Both the position numbers and the translations under genes were made by a program. From contig NZ_CP088149.1 of the NCBI RefSeq assembly GCF_002845275.2, positions 2,786,501 to 2,850,500 of the forward strand: DNA of 64,000 nucleotides, written 5' to 3'. This DNA is from Pseudomonas sp. S06B 330. Its GTDB lineage: Bacteria; Pseudomonadota; Gammaproteobacteria; Pseudomonadales; Pseudomonadaceae. Each line of letters starts with the position of its first letter. Within the stretch, counting starts at the first letter, position 1. Under the pieces are notes generated by a model, which saw only the letters and a list, made by a program, of their open reading frames with translations, was not told the origin of the DNA and searched no databases. This document shows positions 1 through 8,980 of the stretch, piece by piece.

Positions 1-448
1 TCGGCTGCGCAGCAGCCGCAACTGGGTTAATGCATACGCTCAAACGCCATGGCCGCTACGCGCCCAATCGCAGCCTGGCGGCAGCGGCCACTGACCTGCG
101 TAGCCGCTGCCGAGGCACGAGGCTGCGATCGGCTGCGCAGCAGCCGCAACTGGGTTAATGCATACGCTCAAACGCCATGGCCGCTACGCGCCCAATCGCA
201 GCCTGGCGGCAGCGGCTACTGAGCTGCGCAGCAGCCGCAACTGGGCCGCTGGCAATAACTCGAAATAGGGCAAACACGCCTTTTTGTAAGCCATATGGAC
301 GATGTTTCCCAACGCTCCAGCCGCGACTATCGAGTGCAGGCAATGCCCCCTTCACGCCCCGCGCAGCCCGCGCGGGTGCGGAGCAGAACAAGAGGATCGG
401 CCGCATGAATGTCTTCGTGTACCTGAGTCATGAAACGGAGCGATCCCT
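1..448. repeat. Intergenic region with tandemly duplicated REP-like palindrome
   Basis: No convincing gene. A stretch of about 90 bases starting TCGGCTGCGCAGCAGCCGCA at position 1 recurs at 129, so it is a direct repeat with a 128-base period. The second copy belongs to a complete palindromic element at about 100-219, opening with GTAGCCGCTGCCG and closing with CGGCAGCGGCTAC. The same element family occurs near 10.7, 17.9, 18.0, 48.7, 59.1 and 59.2 kb. The region also holds a copy of the 17-bp putative operator (288-304), listed separately. Short open frames here overlap the repeat and look fortuitous. Confidence 0.8.
288..304 (+). promoter_or_regulatory. Putative steroid-regulon operator, site a (ycf48-RND-luxR module 1)
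   Basis: AAGCCATATGGACGATG matches the 17-bp motif AGTCC-N4-GGACGATG found before most operons of the locus. It lies 144 bases before the start of the first YCF48-like gene. A -10-like ACTATCG follows about 20 bases downstream. The first five bases match poorly and the last eight match exactly. Confidence 0.6.
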
Positions 449-1420
449 ATGCGCTCGTTGATCGGTTACCTGGTGTGCCTAGTGGTGGCGGCGACCATTG
501 CCTTCGCCTTTGCCCCACGACCTGCCCCTGAAACGACAGAAGACCCCCTGCGCACCGACCGGGTGCAAATCAATGCTTTGCTCAAGCAGGACAGCGCCGT
601 TCTCGCTGTGGGTGAACGCGGCAGCATCCTGCGTAGCGATGACCAAGGCGTGAGCTGGCAAACTGCCGTAGTCGAGCCGCAGCGTAATGTCGCGCTGACC
701 GCCCTGGTCGACCTGGGGCAACACCGTGTGCTGGCCGTCGGGCACGACGGCTGGATCCTGCGTTCCACCGACGCTGGCCGCCACTGGCAGGAGGTGCGCC
801 ACGACGACAATCTCGGCGAACCCTTGTTAGGCGCCTGGTCCGCTGGCGGCGAGCGCGTGCTGGCCTATGGCAGTTTCGGCAAGTTCTATCAGTCCGAAGA
901 TGCCGGCCTGACCTGGCAGACGTTGCCGCTGGATGTTGACAGTGCCCACCTCAACAGCATGGACGGCGGCAGTGACGGCCGGCGCATGCTGGTGGGCGAG
1001 CAAGGGCTGGTACTGCGCAGTCATGACGACGGCCAGCATTGGCAATCACTGCCGGCGTTCTACAACGGTTCGTTGTTTGGCGTGGTGCGCTTGAGTGCGA
1101 ACCTGTGGGTCAGCTACGGCATGCGCGGCCACGTCTTTGTCAGTCACGATTTCGGTGACAGCTGGAGCCAGCTGAAGATCGGCAACACATTGCCGCTGTA
1201 CGGTCATGTGCGCCTGCCAGAGACCGGCGGCGTGCTGATCGTCGGCGCTGGCGGCTCGCTGGTGCGCCTGGATGAGCGCGGCCAGTTGGTCGGCGTCGGC
1301 CGCTTGGCGGGGCTCGGCACGTTGACTTCGGCCGTCATGCTCGGCTCACGCTTGCTGGTAGGCGGCGAGCGTGGGGTGTTCCAGGATTCCGGTGGCAGCG
1401 TTGCCGCCCTAGGCAAGTGA
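449..1420 (+). CDS. YCF48-like / BNR-repeat periplasmic protein (module 1)
   Basis: A 323-residue protein. It begins with a hydrophobic segment (residues about 4-22, LIGYLVCLVVAATIAFAFA) suggesting export or membrane anchoring, followed by repeated W-Q/E blades with GERG, GHDGWILRS and GEQGLVLRS motifs typical of YCF48-like beta-propellers. Such proteins are commonly encoded next to MMPL/RND transporters and DUF1302/DUF1329 proteins in gammaproteobacterial catabolic loci; an exact role is not established. Here it sits 10 bases before an RND transporter gene. A paralogue with the same N-terminus and motifs lies at 51.5 kb, again followed by an RND gene. Start ATG follows GGAGCG. Confidence 0.85.
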   Translation: MRSLIGYLVCLVVAATIAFAFAPRPAPETTEDPLRTDRVQINALLKQDSAVLAVGERGSILRSDDQGVSWQTAVVEPQRNVALTALVDLGQHRVLAVGHDGWILRSTDAGRHWQEVRHDDNLGEPLLGAWSAGGERVLAYGSFGKFYQSEDAGLTWQTLPLDVDSAHLNSMDGGSDGRRMLVGEQGLVLRSHDDGQHWQSLPAFYNGSLFGVVRLSANLWVSYGMRGHVFVSHDFGDSWSQLKIGNTLPLYGHVRLPETGGVLIVGAGGSLVRLDERGQLVGVGRLAGLGTLTSAVMLGSRLLVGGERGVFQDSGGSVAALGK

Positions 1421-1430
1421 GAGGCGGGCA

Positions 1431-3854
1431 ATGAATCAAGCTAAAAGCTGGGTGACGCGCGGTGTCGAGCGTATCGCTGATTTTCTGATGGCGTGGCGCC
1501 GGGGTTTACTGGCGTTATTCGTGCTGCTGACCCTGGGCCTGGGCTACAGCGCCACGCATACGCACCTGGACCCCGGCTTCAGCAAGCAAATTCCGGTGCG
1601 CCATGAGTTCATGGTCAACTTCCTGCGCTTTAGTCAGTACTTCACTGGCGCCAACCGCTTTCTGGTCAGCGTGCGCTGGACGGGTGAAGGCGACATCTAT
1701 AACGCCGAGTTCCTCGACACCCTGCGCAAGGTCAGCGACGAGGTGTTTTTCATCTCCGGGGTCAATCGCGCCAGCGTCACCTCGCTGTTCACCGCCAACG
1801 TACGTTACATCGAGATCACCGAGGAGGGGTTCTTCGGTGACGTCGTGGTACCGCCGCGCTTTGATGGCTCGCCACGTGACCTGGCTCAGGTGCGCAGCAA
1901 TGCTGCTGCTTCCGGGCAGATCGGCCGGTTGGTGGCCAATGACCTGAAATCGGCCATGGTCCGCGCCGACCTACAGGACCTCGACCCGCAGTCCGGCAAA
2001 CCCGTGGACTATGCCGAGGTGGCGCAGCGCCTGGAAGACATTCGTGCCAAGTACGGTAATGAGCAGATCGAGATCAACATCGTTGGTTTCGCCAAACTGG
2101 TGGGGGATGTGGTTGAAGGCTTGACCACGGTAATCGGCTTCTTCGTTGTCGCGTTCCTGATCACCGGCCTGCTGCTGTGGCTGTACTCGCGCTCCTGGCG
2201 TTTAACCGTCGTGGCACTGGTGGTGGCCCTGCTGCCGGTGGTCTGGCTACTGGGCCTGCTGCCGATGCTGGGCCTGGGCATCGACCCGATGTCGATTCTG
2301 GTGCCGTTCCTGATCTTCTCAATCGGCGTGTCCCACGCGGTGCAGATGACCAATGCCTGGAAGCAGGAAGTGCTGGCCGGGCGCAATTCGGTGCAGGCAG
2401 CCCATGGGGCGTTCTGCAAGATCTTCATTCCCGGCTCGCTGGCGCTGCTGATGAACGCCCTGGGCTTTGCCGTGATCATGCTCATCGACATTCCCATCGT
2501 CCACGAACTGGGCGTGACGGCCTGCATTGGTGTGATCTTGATGATTGCCACCAACAAACTGATGTTGCCGGTGATCATCGCTGACCTGCGCCTGGAACCG
2601 TCAGTGTTGCGCCGGGCCAAGGCCGACAGCAGCGTGCGTCATCGTCTGTGGTGGCGCTTGTCGGCACTGGCCGAACCCGGGCCGGCCCTGGGTGTGTTTG
2701 CCCTGAGCCTGGTGCTGCTGGCAGCCGGCGCCTATAAGTCACGGGACCTGGCCGTGGGTGATATCGGTGCCGGTGCCCCGGAGCTGCGCGAGGATTCACG
2801 CTACAACCTGGATAACCAGAAAATCGTCAGCAGCTACTCCATCGGCCTCGATGTGTTGTCGGTGTTTGTTGAGGTCAATGGCATCGAGGAAGGTTGCTTG
2901 TCGCCAGCGGTGATGCGTGCGGTCGAAGCCTTCGACTTCCGTATGCGGGCGGTCAAGGGTGTGCAGTCGGTGCAAAGCGTGGCCGGTAAGGGCAAGGTGG
3001 TGATTGCCGGCAACAACGAAGGCAATCCGCGCTGGGCAGCGATTCCTGGCTCAGCCCGCGGCCTCAGTCAGGGCGCGCGCGCCTACATGCCGGACGACGG
3101 GATGGTCACCGATGGCTGTCAGCAAATGCAGATCTTGGTGTTTCTTGCCGACCACGAAGGCACCACCCTCAGCCATGTACTCGGTGAGGCGCAGCGCATC
3201 ATCGAGCAGGTCAGCACTCCGGAGCTGACCTTTTACCTGGCCGGCGGCAACGTCGGGGTGATGGCCGCCTCCAACGAGGCGGTCAAACATGCCGAGCTCT
3301 TCATGCTCGCCGCGTTATTCGGCTCGGTGGCATTGTTTTGTTGGCTGACCTTCCGCTCTATTCGCGCTGTGCTGTGCATCCTGGTGCCGTTGGCGATCGT
3401 CGCGATCCTCTGCAATGCGCTCATGGCGCTGCTGGGCATTGGCCTGAAAGTCGCTACCTTGCCAGTGATGGCCTTGGGCGTTGGCGTTGGCGTTGACTAC
3501 GGGATTTATCTTTATGAGCGCATTCAGCATGAAATGGCTGCCGGTGCCGATCTGCGCGAGGCGTTCTACCAGGCCATGTGTCAGCGCGGCACGGCGGCGG
3601 TGTTCACTGCGCTGACCATGTCCATCGGGGTGATCACCTGGGCTTTTGCCCCACTGAAATTCCAGGCCGATATGGGTGTGTTGCTGTCGTTCATGTTCCT
3701 GGTCAATGTGCTGGGGGCGATCTTTCTGTTGCCGGCGCTGGCGGCCTGGTTCAACCGAGGTCGCCGACTGGTGCCCGTCCAACCGGCGCAGGCCAAGGCG
3801 CCCCAAGGGGAATACAACCTGAAAGCGAGCCCGGCGGCCCGGGACACCCACTGA
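1431..3854 (+). CDS. MMPL/RND-family transporter (module 1)
   Basis: An 807-residue inner-membrane protein of the MMPL/SSD-containing RND superfamily. One transmembrane segment near residues 23-42, a large external loop, then a cluster of helices from about residue 230 (GFFVVAFLITGLLLWLY, LVVALLPVVWLLGLLPMLGL), a second loop and a second helix cluster from about 630. GVGVGVDYGIYLYERI near residue 685 matches the conserved charged transmembrane segment of RND proteins. It probably moves hydrophobic substrate; with a steroid catabolic locus around it, steroid uptake or trafficking is the natural guess but direction is unknown. The gene follows the YCF48-like gene by 10 bases. A close paralogue is at 52.5 kb. 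Confidence 0.88.
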   Translation: MNQAKSWVTRGVERIADFLMAWRRGLLALFVLLTLGLGYSATHTHLDPGFSKQIPVRHEFMVNFLRFSQYFTGANRFLVSVRWTGEGDIYNAEFLDTLRKVSDEVFFISGVNRASVTSLFTANVRYIEITEEGFFGDVVVPPRFDGSPRDLAQVRSNAAASGQIGRLVANDLKSAMVRADLQDLDPQSGKPVDYAEVAQRLEDIRAKYGNEQIEINIVGFAKLVGDVVEGLTTVIGFFVVAFLITGLLLWLYSRSWRLTVVALVVALLPVVWLLGLLPMLGLGIDPMSILVPFLIFSIGVSHAVQMTNAWKQEVLAGRNSVQAAHGAFCKIFIPGSLALLMNALGFAVIMLIDIPIVHELGVTACIGVILMIATNKLMLPVIIADLRLEPSVLRRAKADSSVRHRLWWRLSALAEPGPALGVFALSLVLLAAGAYKSRDLAVGDIGAGAPELREDSRYNLDNQKIVSSYSIGLDVLSVFVEVNGIEEGCLSPAVMRAVEAFDFRMRAVKGVQSVQSVAGKGKVVIAGNNEGNPRWAAIPGSARGLSQGARAYMPDDGMVTDGCQQMQILVFLADHEGTTLSHVLGEAQRIIEQVSTPELTFYLAGGNVGVMAASNEAVKHAELFMLAALFGSVALFCWLTFRSIRAVLCILVPLAIVAILCNALMALLGIGLKVATLPVMALGVGVGVDYGIYLYERIQHEMAAGADLREAFYQAMCQRGTAAVFTALTMSIGVITWAFAPLKFQADMGVLLSFMFLVNVLGAIFLLPALAAWFNRGRRLVPVQPAQAKAPQGEYNLKASPAARDTH

Positions 3855-4003
3855 AGTGAAAATAAACATCGCTGGCCTACTTGTGGAGGCGTTTGCGTCA
3901 CTAGAGACTGGCGGCAGCGGTATTGGGCCTTTCGGGGCTCAAACCGAAACAATAAAAATAACAAGGGAAGGTCAACGGGCCTTACCCGAGCAAGGAGACG
4001 ACT
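3855..4003. other. Gap between RND and regulator genes
   Basis: 149 bases with no gene and no copy of the 17-bp operator. The region ends with AAGGAGACGACT, a good ribosome binding site for the GTG start at 4004. The regulator may be co-transcribed with the two upstream genes. Confidence 0.5.
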
Positions 4004-5239
4004 GTGGAAAATCCCGTGTTGACTCACGATGCACTGGCCGACCTGGGCTTGGACCTTGCCAGCTACGACCGCCTGGTTGGCGACATCTATGATGGTGCCC
4101 TCGACCCCCGGCCCATGGCGCGCACCCTCGAAAACCTGCGCCAGGCGTTCCAGGCCAACTACGTCACCCTGATCCTGCGGGTACCCGACCAACCGGACAT
4201 GGGCGTGATGATCGTTGCCGGTGACATCGAGGGCGAAGGCGAGGTCATCTACATGGCCTATCCCCAGGCCCATACGCCGTTCAGCGGCCAGCCGCTGGAT
4301 CAGGTGGTGACCATCGACGACATCATGACCTCGGCTCAGTGGGAGCAGGACCCTTACTTCAAAATGTACTGCAGCCAGCAGAACGTGTACCACGTGATGG
4401 GCGCCGACATTTCTACCCCTGACGGCGGTAAGTTGCGTTTTCGCATTACCCGCCCCAAATCTTCAGCCAATTTCTCGCTCAATGACCGGGCATTGTGCGC
4501 AAGCTTCCTGCCACACCTGCGCCGTGCCCTGAACATTCACAATCTGCTTGATCGCAGCGAATCGCTCAGTGAGCTGTATTCACAGGCCATCAGCCGCCTG
4601 TCGGTGGCCACCCTGGTGCTCGATGAGAGCGGCAGTGTGCTGCGGGTCAATCCAGTGGCGCAGAACATCCTCGCCGGCGGCGATGGCCTGAAACTGGTCG
4701 GAGGACGCCTGGAGGCGACCTATCCCAGTGATAACCGTGAGTTGCAGCGGCTGATTCGTGCAGCCTTCGCTGAGGACAAGCCCAAAGGCGCTGAAGCGAT
4801 GTCGGTTACGCGGCCCTCAGGACAGGTCAATCTGGGCCTGGTGGTCGAGCCCATTCCGTCGCTGGACTGGGCCGATGAGAAGGGCAAGCCGGCCGCTCTG
4901 GTGTATATCCGTGATGCGGCGAGCAAGTCGCTGGCCAGTGAGGTGGTGACCAAGCAGTTGTTCAACCTGACCAAGGCCGAGACTGCCCTGGCCATGGAGT
5001 TGGCCAACGGTCTGTCGCTGGAAGAAGCCGCGGAAACTCTGAACATTCGCCGCAACACCGCGCGAGCCCACCTGCGCTCGATTTTTTCCAAGACTGGCGT
5101 GCGCCGCCAGACCGAACTGGTGCGCATTCTGCTCAACAGTGTGGTGGCGTTGGGTAAGCCACAGGCGAACCTTAAGGTCGCGGCAAAAACCAAATTACAG
5201 GTGCCGCCCTTAACCCTGGCCACCCGCCGTCAAGCGTAG
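4004..5239 (+). CDS. LuxR-type transcriptional regulator, TeiR-like (copy 1)
   Basis: 411 residues. The N-terminal two thirds are a sensor-like region with a PAS-like stretch (LSVATLVLDESGSVLRVNP, about residues 198-216). The C-terminus (about 320-385) is a LuxR/FixJ helix-turn-helix: LTKAETALAMELANGLSLEE followed by NIRRNTARAHLRSIFSKTGV. The architecture resembles TeiR of Comamonas testosteroni, a LuxR-type activator of steroid degradation; that link is inference from architecture and context. GTG start chosen because of the AAGGAG site 8 bases upstream. A second copy at 55 kb has an almost identical helix-turn-helix. It is the best candidate for binding the 17-bp motif. Confidence 0.82.
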   Translation: MENPVLTHDALADLGLDLASYDRLVGDIYDGALDPRPMARTLENLRQAFQANYVTLILRVPDQPDMGVMIVAGDIEGEGEVIYMAYPQAHTPFSGQPLDQVVTIDDIMTSAQWEQDPYFKMYCSQQNVYHVMGADISTPDGGKLRFRITRPKSSANFSLNDRALCASFLPHLRRALNIHNLLDRSESLSELYSQAISRLSVATLVLDESGSVLRVNPVAQNILAGGDGLKLVGGRLEATYPSDNRELQRLIRAAFAEDKPKGAEAMSVTRPSGQVNLGLVVEPIPSLDWADEKGKPAALVYIRDAASKSLASEVVTKQLFNLTKAETALAMELANGLSLEEAAETLNIRRNTARAHLRSIFSKTGVRRQTELVRILLNSVVALGKPQANLKVAAKTKLQVPPLTLATRRQA

Positions 5240-5254
5240 TCCGCACGGACGATG
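5238..5254 (+). promoter_or_regulatory. Putative steroid-regulon operator, site b (hsdA operon)
   Basis: AGTCCGCACGGACGATG, a full match to the consensus and containing the perfect dyad GTCC-N4-GGAC. It overlaps the stop codon of the preceding regulator gene and lies 53 bases before the hsdA start. GTCGATACTG about 19 bases downstream could be the -10 region. The flanking sequence resembles site l, which also follows a luxR gene. Confidence 0.7.
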
Positions 5255-5307
5255 CCGGGGCGCAGCAGGGCTGTCGATACTGCTTGCCCCACTCACGGAG
5301 AATCTCT

Positions 5308-6075
5308 ATGCCAGTTACAGCTATCAGCGGCAGCGCCTCGGGTATTGGCGCTGCGCTCAGTGCGGTGTTGCGTGCCGCCGGGCACCGAGTGATCGGTATC
5401 GACCGGGCGAACGCCGAGGTGCTTGCCGATCTTTCTACCGCCCAGGGCCGTGATGCGGCCATCGCCGCGGTCCTCGAGCAATGCGGTGGTGTCCTCGACG
5501 GCTTGGTGTGTTGCGCCGGCGTTGGGGTCACTGCACCTTCCTGTGGGCTGATCCTGTCGGTCAACTACTTCGGTGTCAGCCAACTGCTTGATGGCTTGGC
5601 CACCGCGCTGGCCAAGTGCAATCAACCGGCGGCGCTGGTGATCGGCTCCGTGGCCTCGACCCAAGCCGGCGCCGATCAACAACCGATGACCGCAGCGCTG
5701 CTGGCCGGCAACGAAGCGCAGGCCTGCGCCCTGGCCGACAGCCTGGCGCAACCGCATATTGCTTATGCCTGCTCCAAGTATGCCATCACCCAGCACGTCC
5801 GGCGCCTGGCCAAGCCCTGGGCTGAGCGGGGCATTCGCCTGAACGTGGTGGCCCCGGGGGCGGTGCAGACCCCGCTGCACCAGGCGTCGTTGGACGATGC
5901 GCGTTTCGGTAAGGCGGTGCGCGAGTTCGTCGCGCCCTTGGGCCGTTCCGGGACCCCTGAAGAGATCGCCGCGCTGGTGGCTTTCTTACAGTCATCGCAC
6001 GCGGCGTTTATCCACGGTAGCGTGGTGTTCATTGATGGCGGCATGGATGCCATGGTCCGCCCGCAACGCTTCTAA
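5308..6075 (+). CDS. hsdA: 3-alpha-hydroxysteroid dehydrogenase/carbonyl reductase-like SDR
   Basis: A 255-residue classical short-chain dehydrogenase closely resembling HsdA of Comamonas testosteroni, including its atypical features: a short N-terminal SGSASGIG cofactor loop, GHRVIGIDRANAEVLADLST, and the C-terminal IDGGMDAMVRP ending. Catalytic Tyr-X-X-X-Lys is YACSK near residues 153-157. HsdA interconverts 3-alpha-hydroxyl and 3-keto groups with NAD(H), the entry step for bile acids and androsterone. ATG chosen after ACGGAGAATCTCT; a more upstream start would cross the operator and promoter. It is the first gene of a two-gene operon behind operator site b. Confidence 0.85.
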   Translation: MPVTAISGSASGIGAALSAVLRAAGHRVIGIDRANAEVLADLSTAQGRDAAIAAVLEQCGGVLDGLVCCAGVGVTAPSCGLILSVNYFGVSQLLDGLATALAKCNQPAALVIGSVASTQAGADQQPMTAALLAGNEAQACALADSLAQPHIAYACSKYAITQHVRRLAKPWAERGIRLNVVAPGAVQTPLHQASLDDARFGKAVREFVAPLGRSGTPEEIAALVAFLQSSHAAFIHGSVVFIDGGMDAMVRPQRF

Positions 6076-6087
6076 CAAGGAACGCTT

Positions 6088-6921
6088 ATGAACAAGGTGG
6101 CATTCATTACCGGCGCCAGCCGGGGAATCGGCCGTGAGGCGGCGCTGGCGTTTGCCCGCGCCGGTTTCGACCTGGCGATCAGCGCCCGTACTGTCGATGA
6201 AGGCGAACAGCATGAATACGCCTTGCACGATGCCGAGGGTGCGCCGTTGGCGGGGAGCCTCAACAGCACCGCCGAGGCTATTCGTGTCCTTGGCCGACGG
6301 GTGTTGGTGGTGCCCATGGACCTGCTCGACAGTGCCTCAGCGCTGGCTGCCTGTGCACGGGTGATTGCCGAGTTCGGCCGCATCGATGTGCTGATCAACA
6401 ACGCGATCTACCAGGGCCGCGACCTCAACAGCGGCTTTTTGGCGTTACAGCCGCAAACCCTGGAGCGGGTGTTCCAGGGCTATGTGCTCACACCGTTCTT
6501 GCTGACACGCGCCGTGGCAGAGCAGATGCTCGAGCAGGGTAGCGGGGTGGTGATTAACGTCACCTCCGGGGCGGGCGAGAGCGATCCGCCGGTGGCGGCA
6601 GAGAAGGGGGGCTGGGGTTATGCCTACGGAGCGGGCAAAGCGGCGGTGTCGCGGTTGGCCGGGGTGTTGGCGGTGGAGTTGGGCGAGCGCGGTATCTGTG
6701 CCTACACCGTCAACCCTGGGGTGGTGAGCACCGAAGCGCTGAAAGCGACCATTGGAGACAAGGGTGTGATTGCCCTGCGCGCCGGGATTGCCCCCCCGCA
6801 GGTGCCCGCACAGGTGATGCTGTGGCTGGCGACATCGCCTGAAGCACCGCGTTTTCAGCGCCGGACCATTGCCGCACAGTCGTTGGCGCTGGAACAGGGG
6901 ATTGTTGCTGATTGGCGTTGA
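6088..6921 (+). CDS. Short-chain dehydrogenase/reductase, function unassigned
   Basis: 277 residues with an N-terminal TGASRGIG nucleotide loop, NNAIYQG in place of the usual NNAG, and the YAYGAGKAA catalytic Tyr/Lys motif. It is somewhat longer than a standard 250-residue SDR, with an insert around residues 35-55. It starts 12 bases after hsdA with AAGGAACGCTT before the ATG, so the two are very probably co-transcribed under operator site b. A hydroxysteroid or hydroxyacyl-CoA oxidoreductase role is likely from context; the substrate cannot be read from the sequence. Confidence 0.8.
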   Translation: MNKVAFITGASRGIGREAALAFARAGFDLAISARTVDEGEQHEYALHDAEGAPLAGSLNSTAEAIRVLGRRVLVVPMDLLDSASALAACARVIAEFGRIDVLINNAIYQGRDLNSGFLALQPQTLERVFQGYVLTPFLLTRAVAEQMLEQGSGVVINVTSGAGESDPPVAAEKGGWGYAYGAGKAAVSRLAGVLAVELGERGICAYTVNPGVVSTEALKATIGDKGVIALRAGIAPPQVPAQVMLWLATSPEAPRFQRRTIAAQSLALEQGIVADWR

Positions 6922-6930
6922 GTCAGTTGT

Positions 6931-6963
6931 GGCCCTATCGCCGGCCTTGCCGGCGATAGGGCC
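6931..6963. terminator. Bidirectional hairpin terminator between convergent operons
   Basis: A perfect 15-base inverted repeat, GGCCCTATCGCCGGC and GCCGGCGATAGGGCC, separated by CTT. It sits between the converging SDR gene and the tesG-like gene, so it can serve both strands. It lacks a long T tract. The core resembles the short Pseudomonas palindromes at 14.9, 36.4 and 54.9 kb. Confidence 0.75.
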
Positions 6964-6981
6964 AGTAGATTCAACAAAGAC

Positions 6982-8004
6982 TCAAGCGCGCAGCCGCGCC
7001 AAGGTCATCGCTGTATCCTCAATCATGTCCTCCTGCCCACCAACCATCCCGCGGCGCCCCATCTCCACCAGGATCTCCCGCGCAGGCACGCCATACTTCT
7101 GCTCGGCACGCTTGGCGAATAGCAGGAACGAGCCATATACCCCGGCATAGCCCATGGTCAGGGCATCGCGATCGCTGCGGATCGGAAAGTCCATGATCGG
7201 CACCACCAAATCCTCAGCCACGTCCTGGATACCAAACACGCTGACGCCCGTCTCAATGCCCATGCGCTCACACACTGCTACCAGCACTTCCATCGGCGTG
7301 TTGCCAGCACCGGCACCAAGCCCTGCGCAGGCCGCGTCAATGCGGTTGGCACCGGCTGCGATAGCCGCGATGGAGTTGGCCACACCCATGGACAGGTTAT
7401 GGTGGCCATGAAAGCCGATCTCGGTCTCAGGCTTGAGTGCCGCACGCATGGCCGCCACCCGTGCGCTGACGTCGTGGGGCAGCAGGTAGCCGGCCGAGTC
7501 GGTCAGGTAGATGCAGTTGGCGCCGTAGCTCTCCATCAGCAGGCCTTGCTTGACCAGGCCTTCCGGGCTGTTCATGTGCGCCATCATCAGAAAACCAACG
7601 GTGTCCATGCCCAGGCTGCGGGCATGGGCAATGTGCTGTTCGCTGACATCGGCCTCGGTGCAGTGGGTGGCCACGCGAATGGTGTTGACCCCAAGTTCGT
7701 AAGCCATTTTCAGGTGATCGACGGTGCCGATACCTGGCAGCAGCAGGGCCGAGACCTTGGCGTTTTTCATCAGCGCAATTACCGCCGACAGGTACTCTTC
7801 GTCAGTGTGCGCCGGAAAACCATAGTTCACCGAGCTGCCGCCAAGGCCATCGCCATGGGTGACTTCGATCAGCGGCACACCCGCCTGGTCGAGGCCGCAG
7901 GCGATGTCTTTCATCTGCTGCAGGCTGATACGGTGGCGTTTAGGGTGCATGCCGTCGCGCAGGCACATGTCGTGAACGGTGATTTGCTTGCCGCTAAGTT
8001 CCAT
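6982..8004 (-). CDS. tesG: 4-hydroxy-2-oxovalerate/hexanoate aldolase
   Basis: 340 residues of the DmpG/BphI/HsaF class II pyruvate aldolase family. Visible signatures are [15 protein letters not shown] (catalytic Arg-Asp and metal ligand), GDGLGGSS, and the [11 protein letters not shown] metal-binding histidines near residue 200. It splits 4-hydroxy-2-oxo acids from the steroid ring-A fragment into pyruvate and an aldehyde passed to the adjacent dehydrogenase. Start ATG was taken at MELSGKQ, which lies 10 bases after the dehydrogenase stop. Last gene of the tesEFG group. The HsaF/HsaG naming of Actinobacteria and TesG/TesF of Comamonas refer to the same enzymes. Confidence 0.93.
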   Translation of the reverse strand: MELSGKQITVHDMCLRDGMHPKRHRISLQQMKDIACGLDQAGVPLIEVTHGDGLGGSSVNYGFPAHTDEEYLSAVIALMKNAKVSALLLPGIGTVDHLKMAYELGVNTIRVATHCTEADVSEQHIAHARSLGMDTVGFLMMAHMNSPEGLVKQGLLMESYGANCIYLTDSAGYLLPHDVSARVAAMRAALKPETEIGFHGHHNLSMGVANSIAAIAAGANRIDAACAGLGAGAGNTPMEVLVAVCERMGIETGVSVFGIQDVAEDLVVPIMDFPIRSDRDALTMGYAGVYGSFLLFAKRAEQKYGVPAREILVEMGRRGMVGGQEDMIEDTAMTLARLRA

Positions 8005-8014
8005 GGGCGTTTCC

Positions 8015-8941
8015 TCAGGCAATGGCAGGTTCGGGGGTGGCATGCAGCTGCAGTTCGCCCTTGAGGATTTCCTCGGCGAACAGCTCAGCGGTGCGAGCGG
8101 CGGCGGCGGTCATGATGTCGAGGTTGCCGGCGTACTTGGGCAGGTAGTCACCGAGGCCTTCGACCTCCATGAAAATCGATACCCGGTTACCATCAAACAC
8201 CGGGCCGTTGACCAGCTTGTAGCCGGGTACATAGCGCTGGACCTGAAGGATCATGGCGTCGAGGGCGGCACGGATGGCCGGCTCATCCGGGGTGTCTGCA
8301 GTCAGGCAATGCACGGTATCGCGCATGATCAGTGGCGGCTCGGCGGGGTTGACGATGATGATCGCTTTGCCCAGTTTGGCGCCGCCGACCTGTTCCACTG
8401 CACGGGCGGTGGTGCGGGTGAACTCGTCGATGTTCTTGCGCGTGCCGGGGCCGACCGACTTGGAGGCGGCAGTGGCGATGATTTCGGCGTAATCCACCGT
8501 CTGCACGCTGGACACTGCCGCCACCAGCGGAATCGTCGCCTGGCCACCGCAGGTGACCATGTTGACGTTCATCACGCCACGGGCAAGGTTGGCCTTGAGA
8601 TTGACCGGCGGCACGCAGTATGGGCCAATGGCGCACGGGGTAAGGTCGATCATCAACACGCCGAGGGCGTTGAGCTTGCGCGAGTTCTCGGCATGGACGT
8701 AAGCGGAAGTGGCGTCAAAGGCGATTTGTACCTGGTCATCGAGTACATGCGGCAACAGCCCGTCGACACCGTCGGCGGTGGTTTTCAGGCCCAGTTCACG
8801 GGCGCGCTGCAGGCCTTCGGAGCCGGCTTCGATACCGACCATCCAGACCGGCTCCAACACCTCGCTGCGCATCAGTTTGTAGAGCAGGTCGGTGCCAATG
8901 TTGCCTGGCCCGATCAGCGCACATTTGATCTTCTTGCTCAT
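8015..8941 (-). CDS. tesF: Acylating acetaldehyde/propionaldehyde dehydrogenase
   Basis: 308 residues of the DmpF/BphJ/HsaG family. GPGNIGTDL forms the NAD loop, and the nucleophile is Cys131 in [12 protein letters not shown]. Near residue 290 TAAAARTAE is typical of the C-terminal helix. It oxidises the aldehyde released by the partner aldolase to acyl-CoA, with channelling in a heterotetramer. The start is 39 bases after the hydratase gene, and GGGAGCGAACAACC lies before the ATG on the minus strand. Confidence 0.94.
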   Translation of the reverse strand: MSKKIKCALIGPGNIGTDLLYKLMRSEVLEPVWMVGIEAGSEGLQRARELGLKTTADGVDGLLPHVLDDQVQIAFDATSAYVHAENSRKLNALGVLMIDLTPCAIGPYCVPPVNLKANLARGVMNVNMVTCGGQATIPLVAAVSSVQTVDYAEIIATAASKSVGPGTRKNIDEFTRTTARAVEQVGGAKLGKAIIIVNPAEPPLIMRDTVHCLTADTPDEPAIRAALDAMILQVQRYVPGYKLVNGPVFDGNRVSIFMEVEGLGDYLPKYAGNLDIMTAAAARTAELFAEEILKGELQLHATPEPAIA

Positions 8942-8980
8942 GGTTGTTCGCTCCTGGGAGGGGAAAGGAAGGGGGTGGCC

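Noticed and set aside
177..461. 94-codon plus-strand and 83-codon minus-strand open frames near the left edge
   Set aside because: They run through the duplicated REP-like palindrome and the putative operator, have no ribosome binding site and show no protein-like composition.
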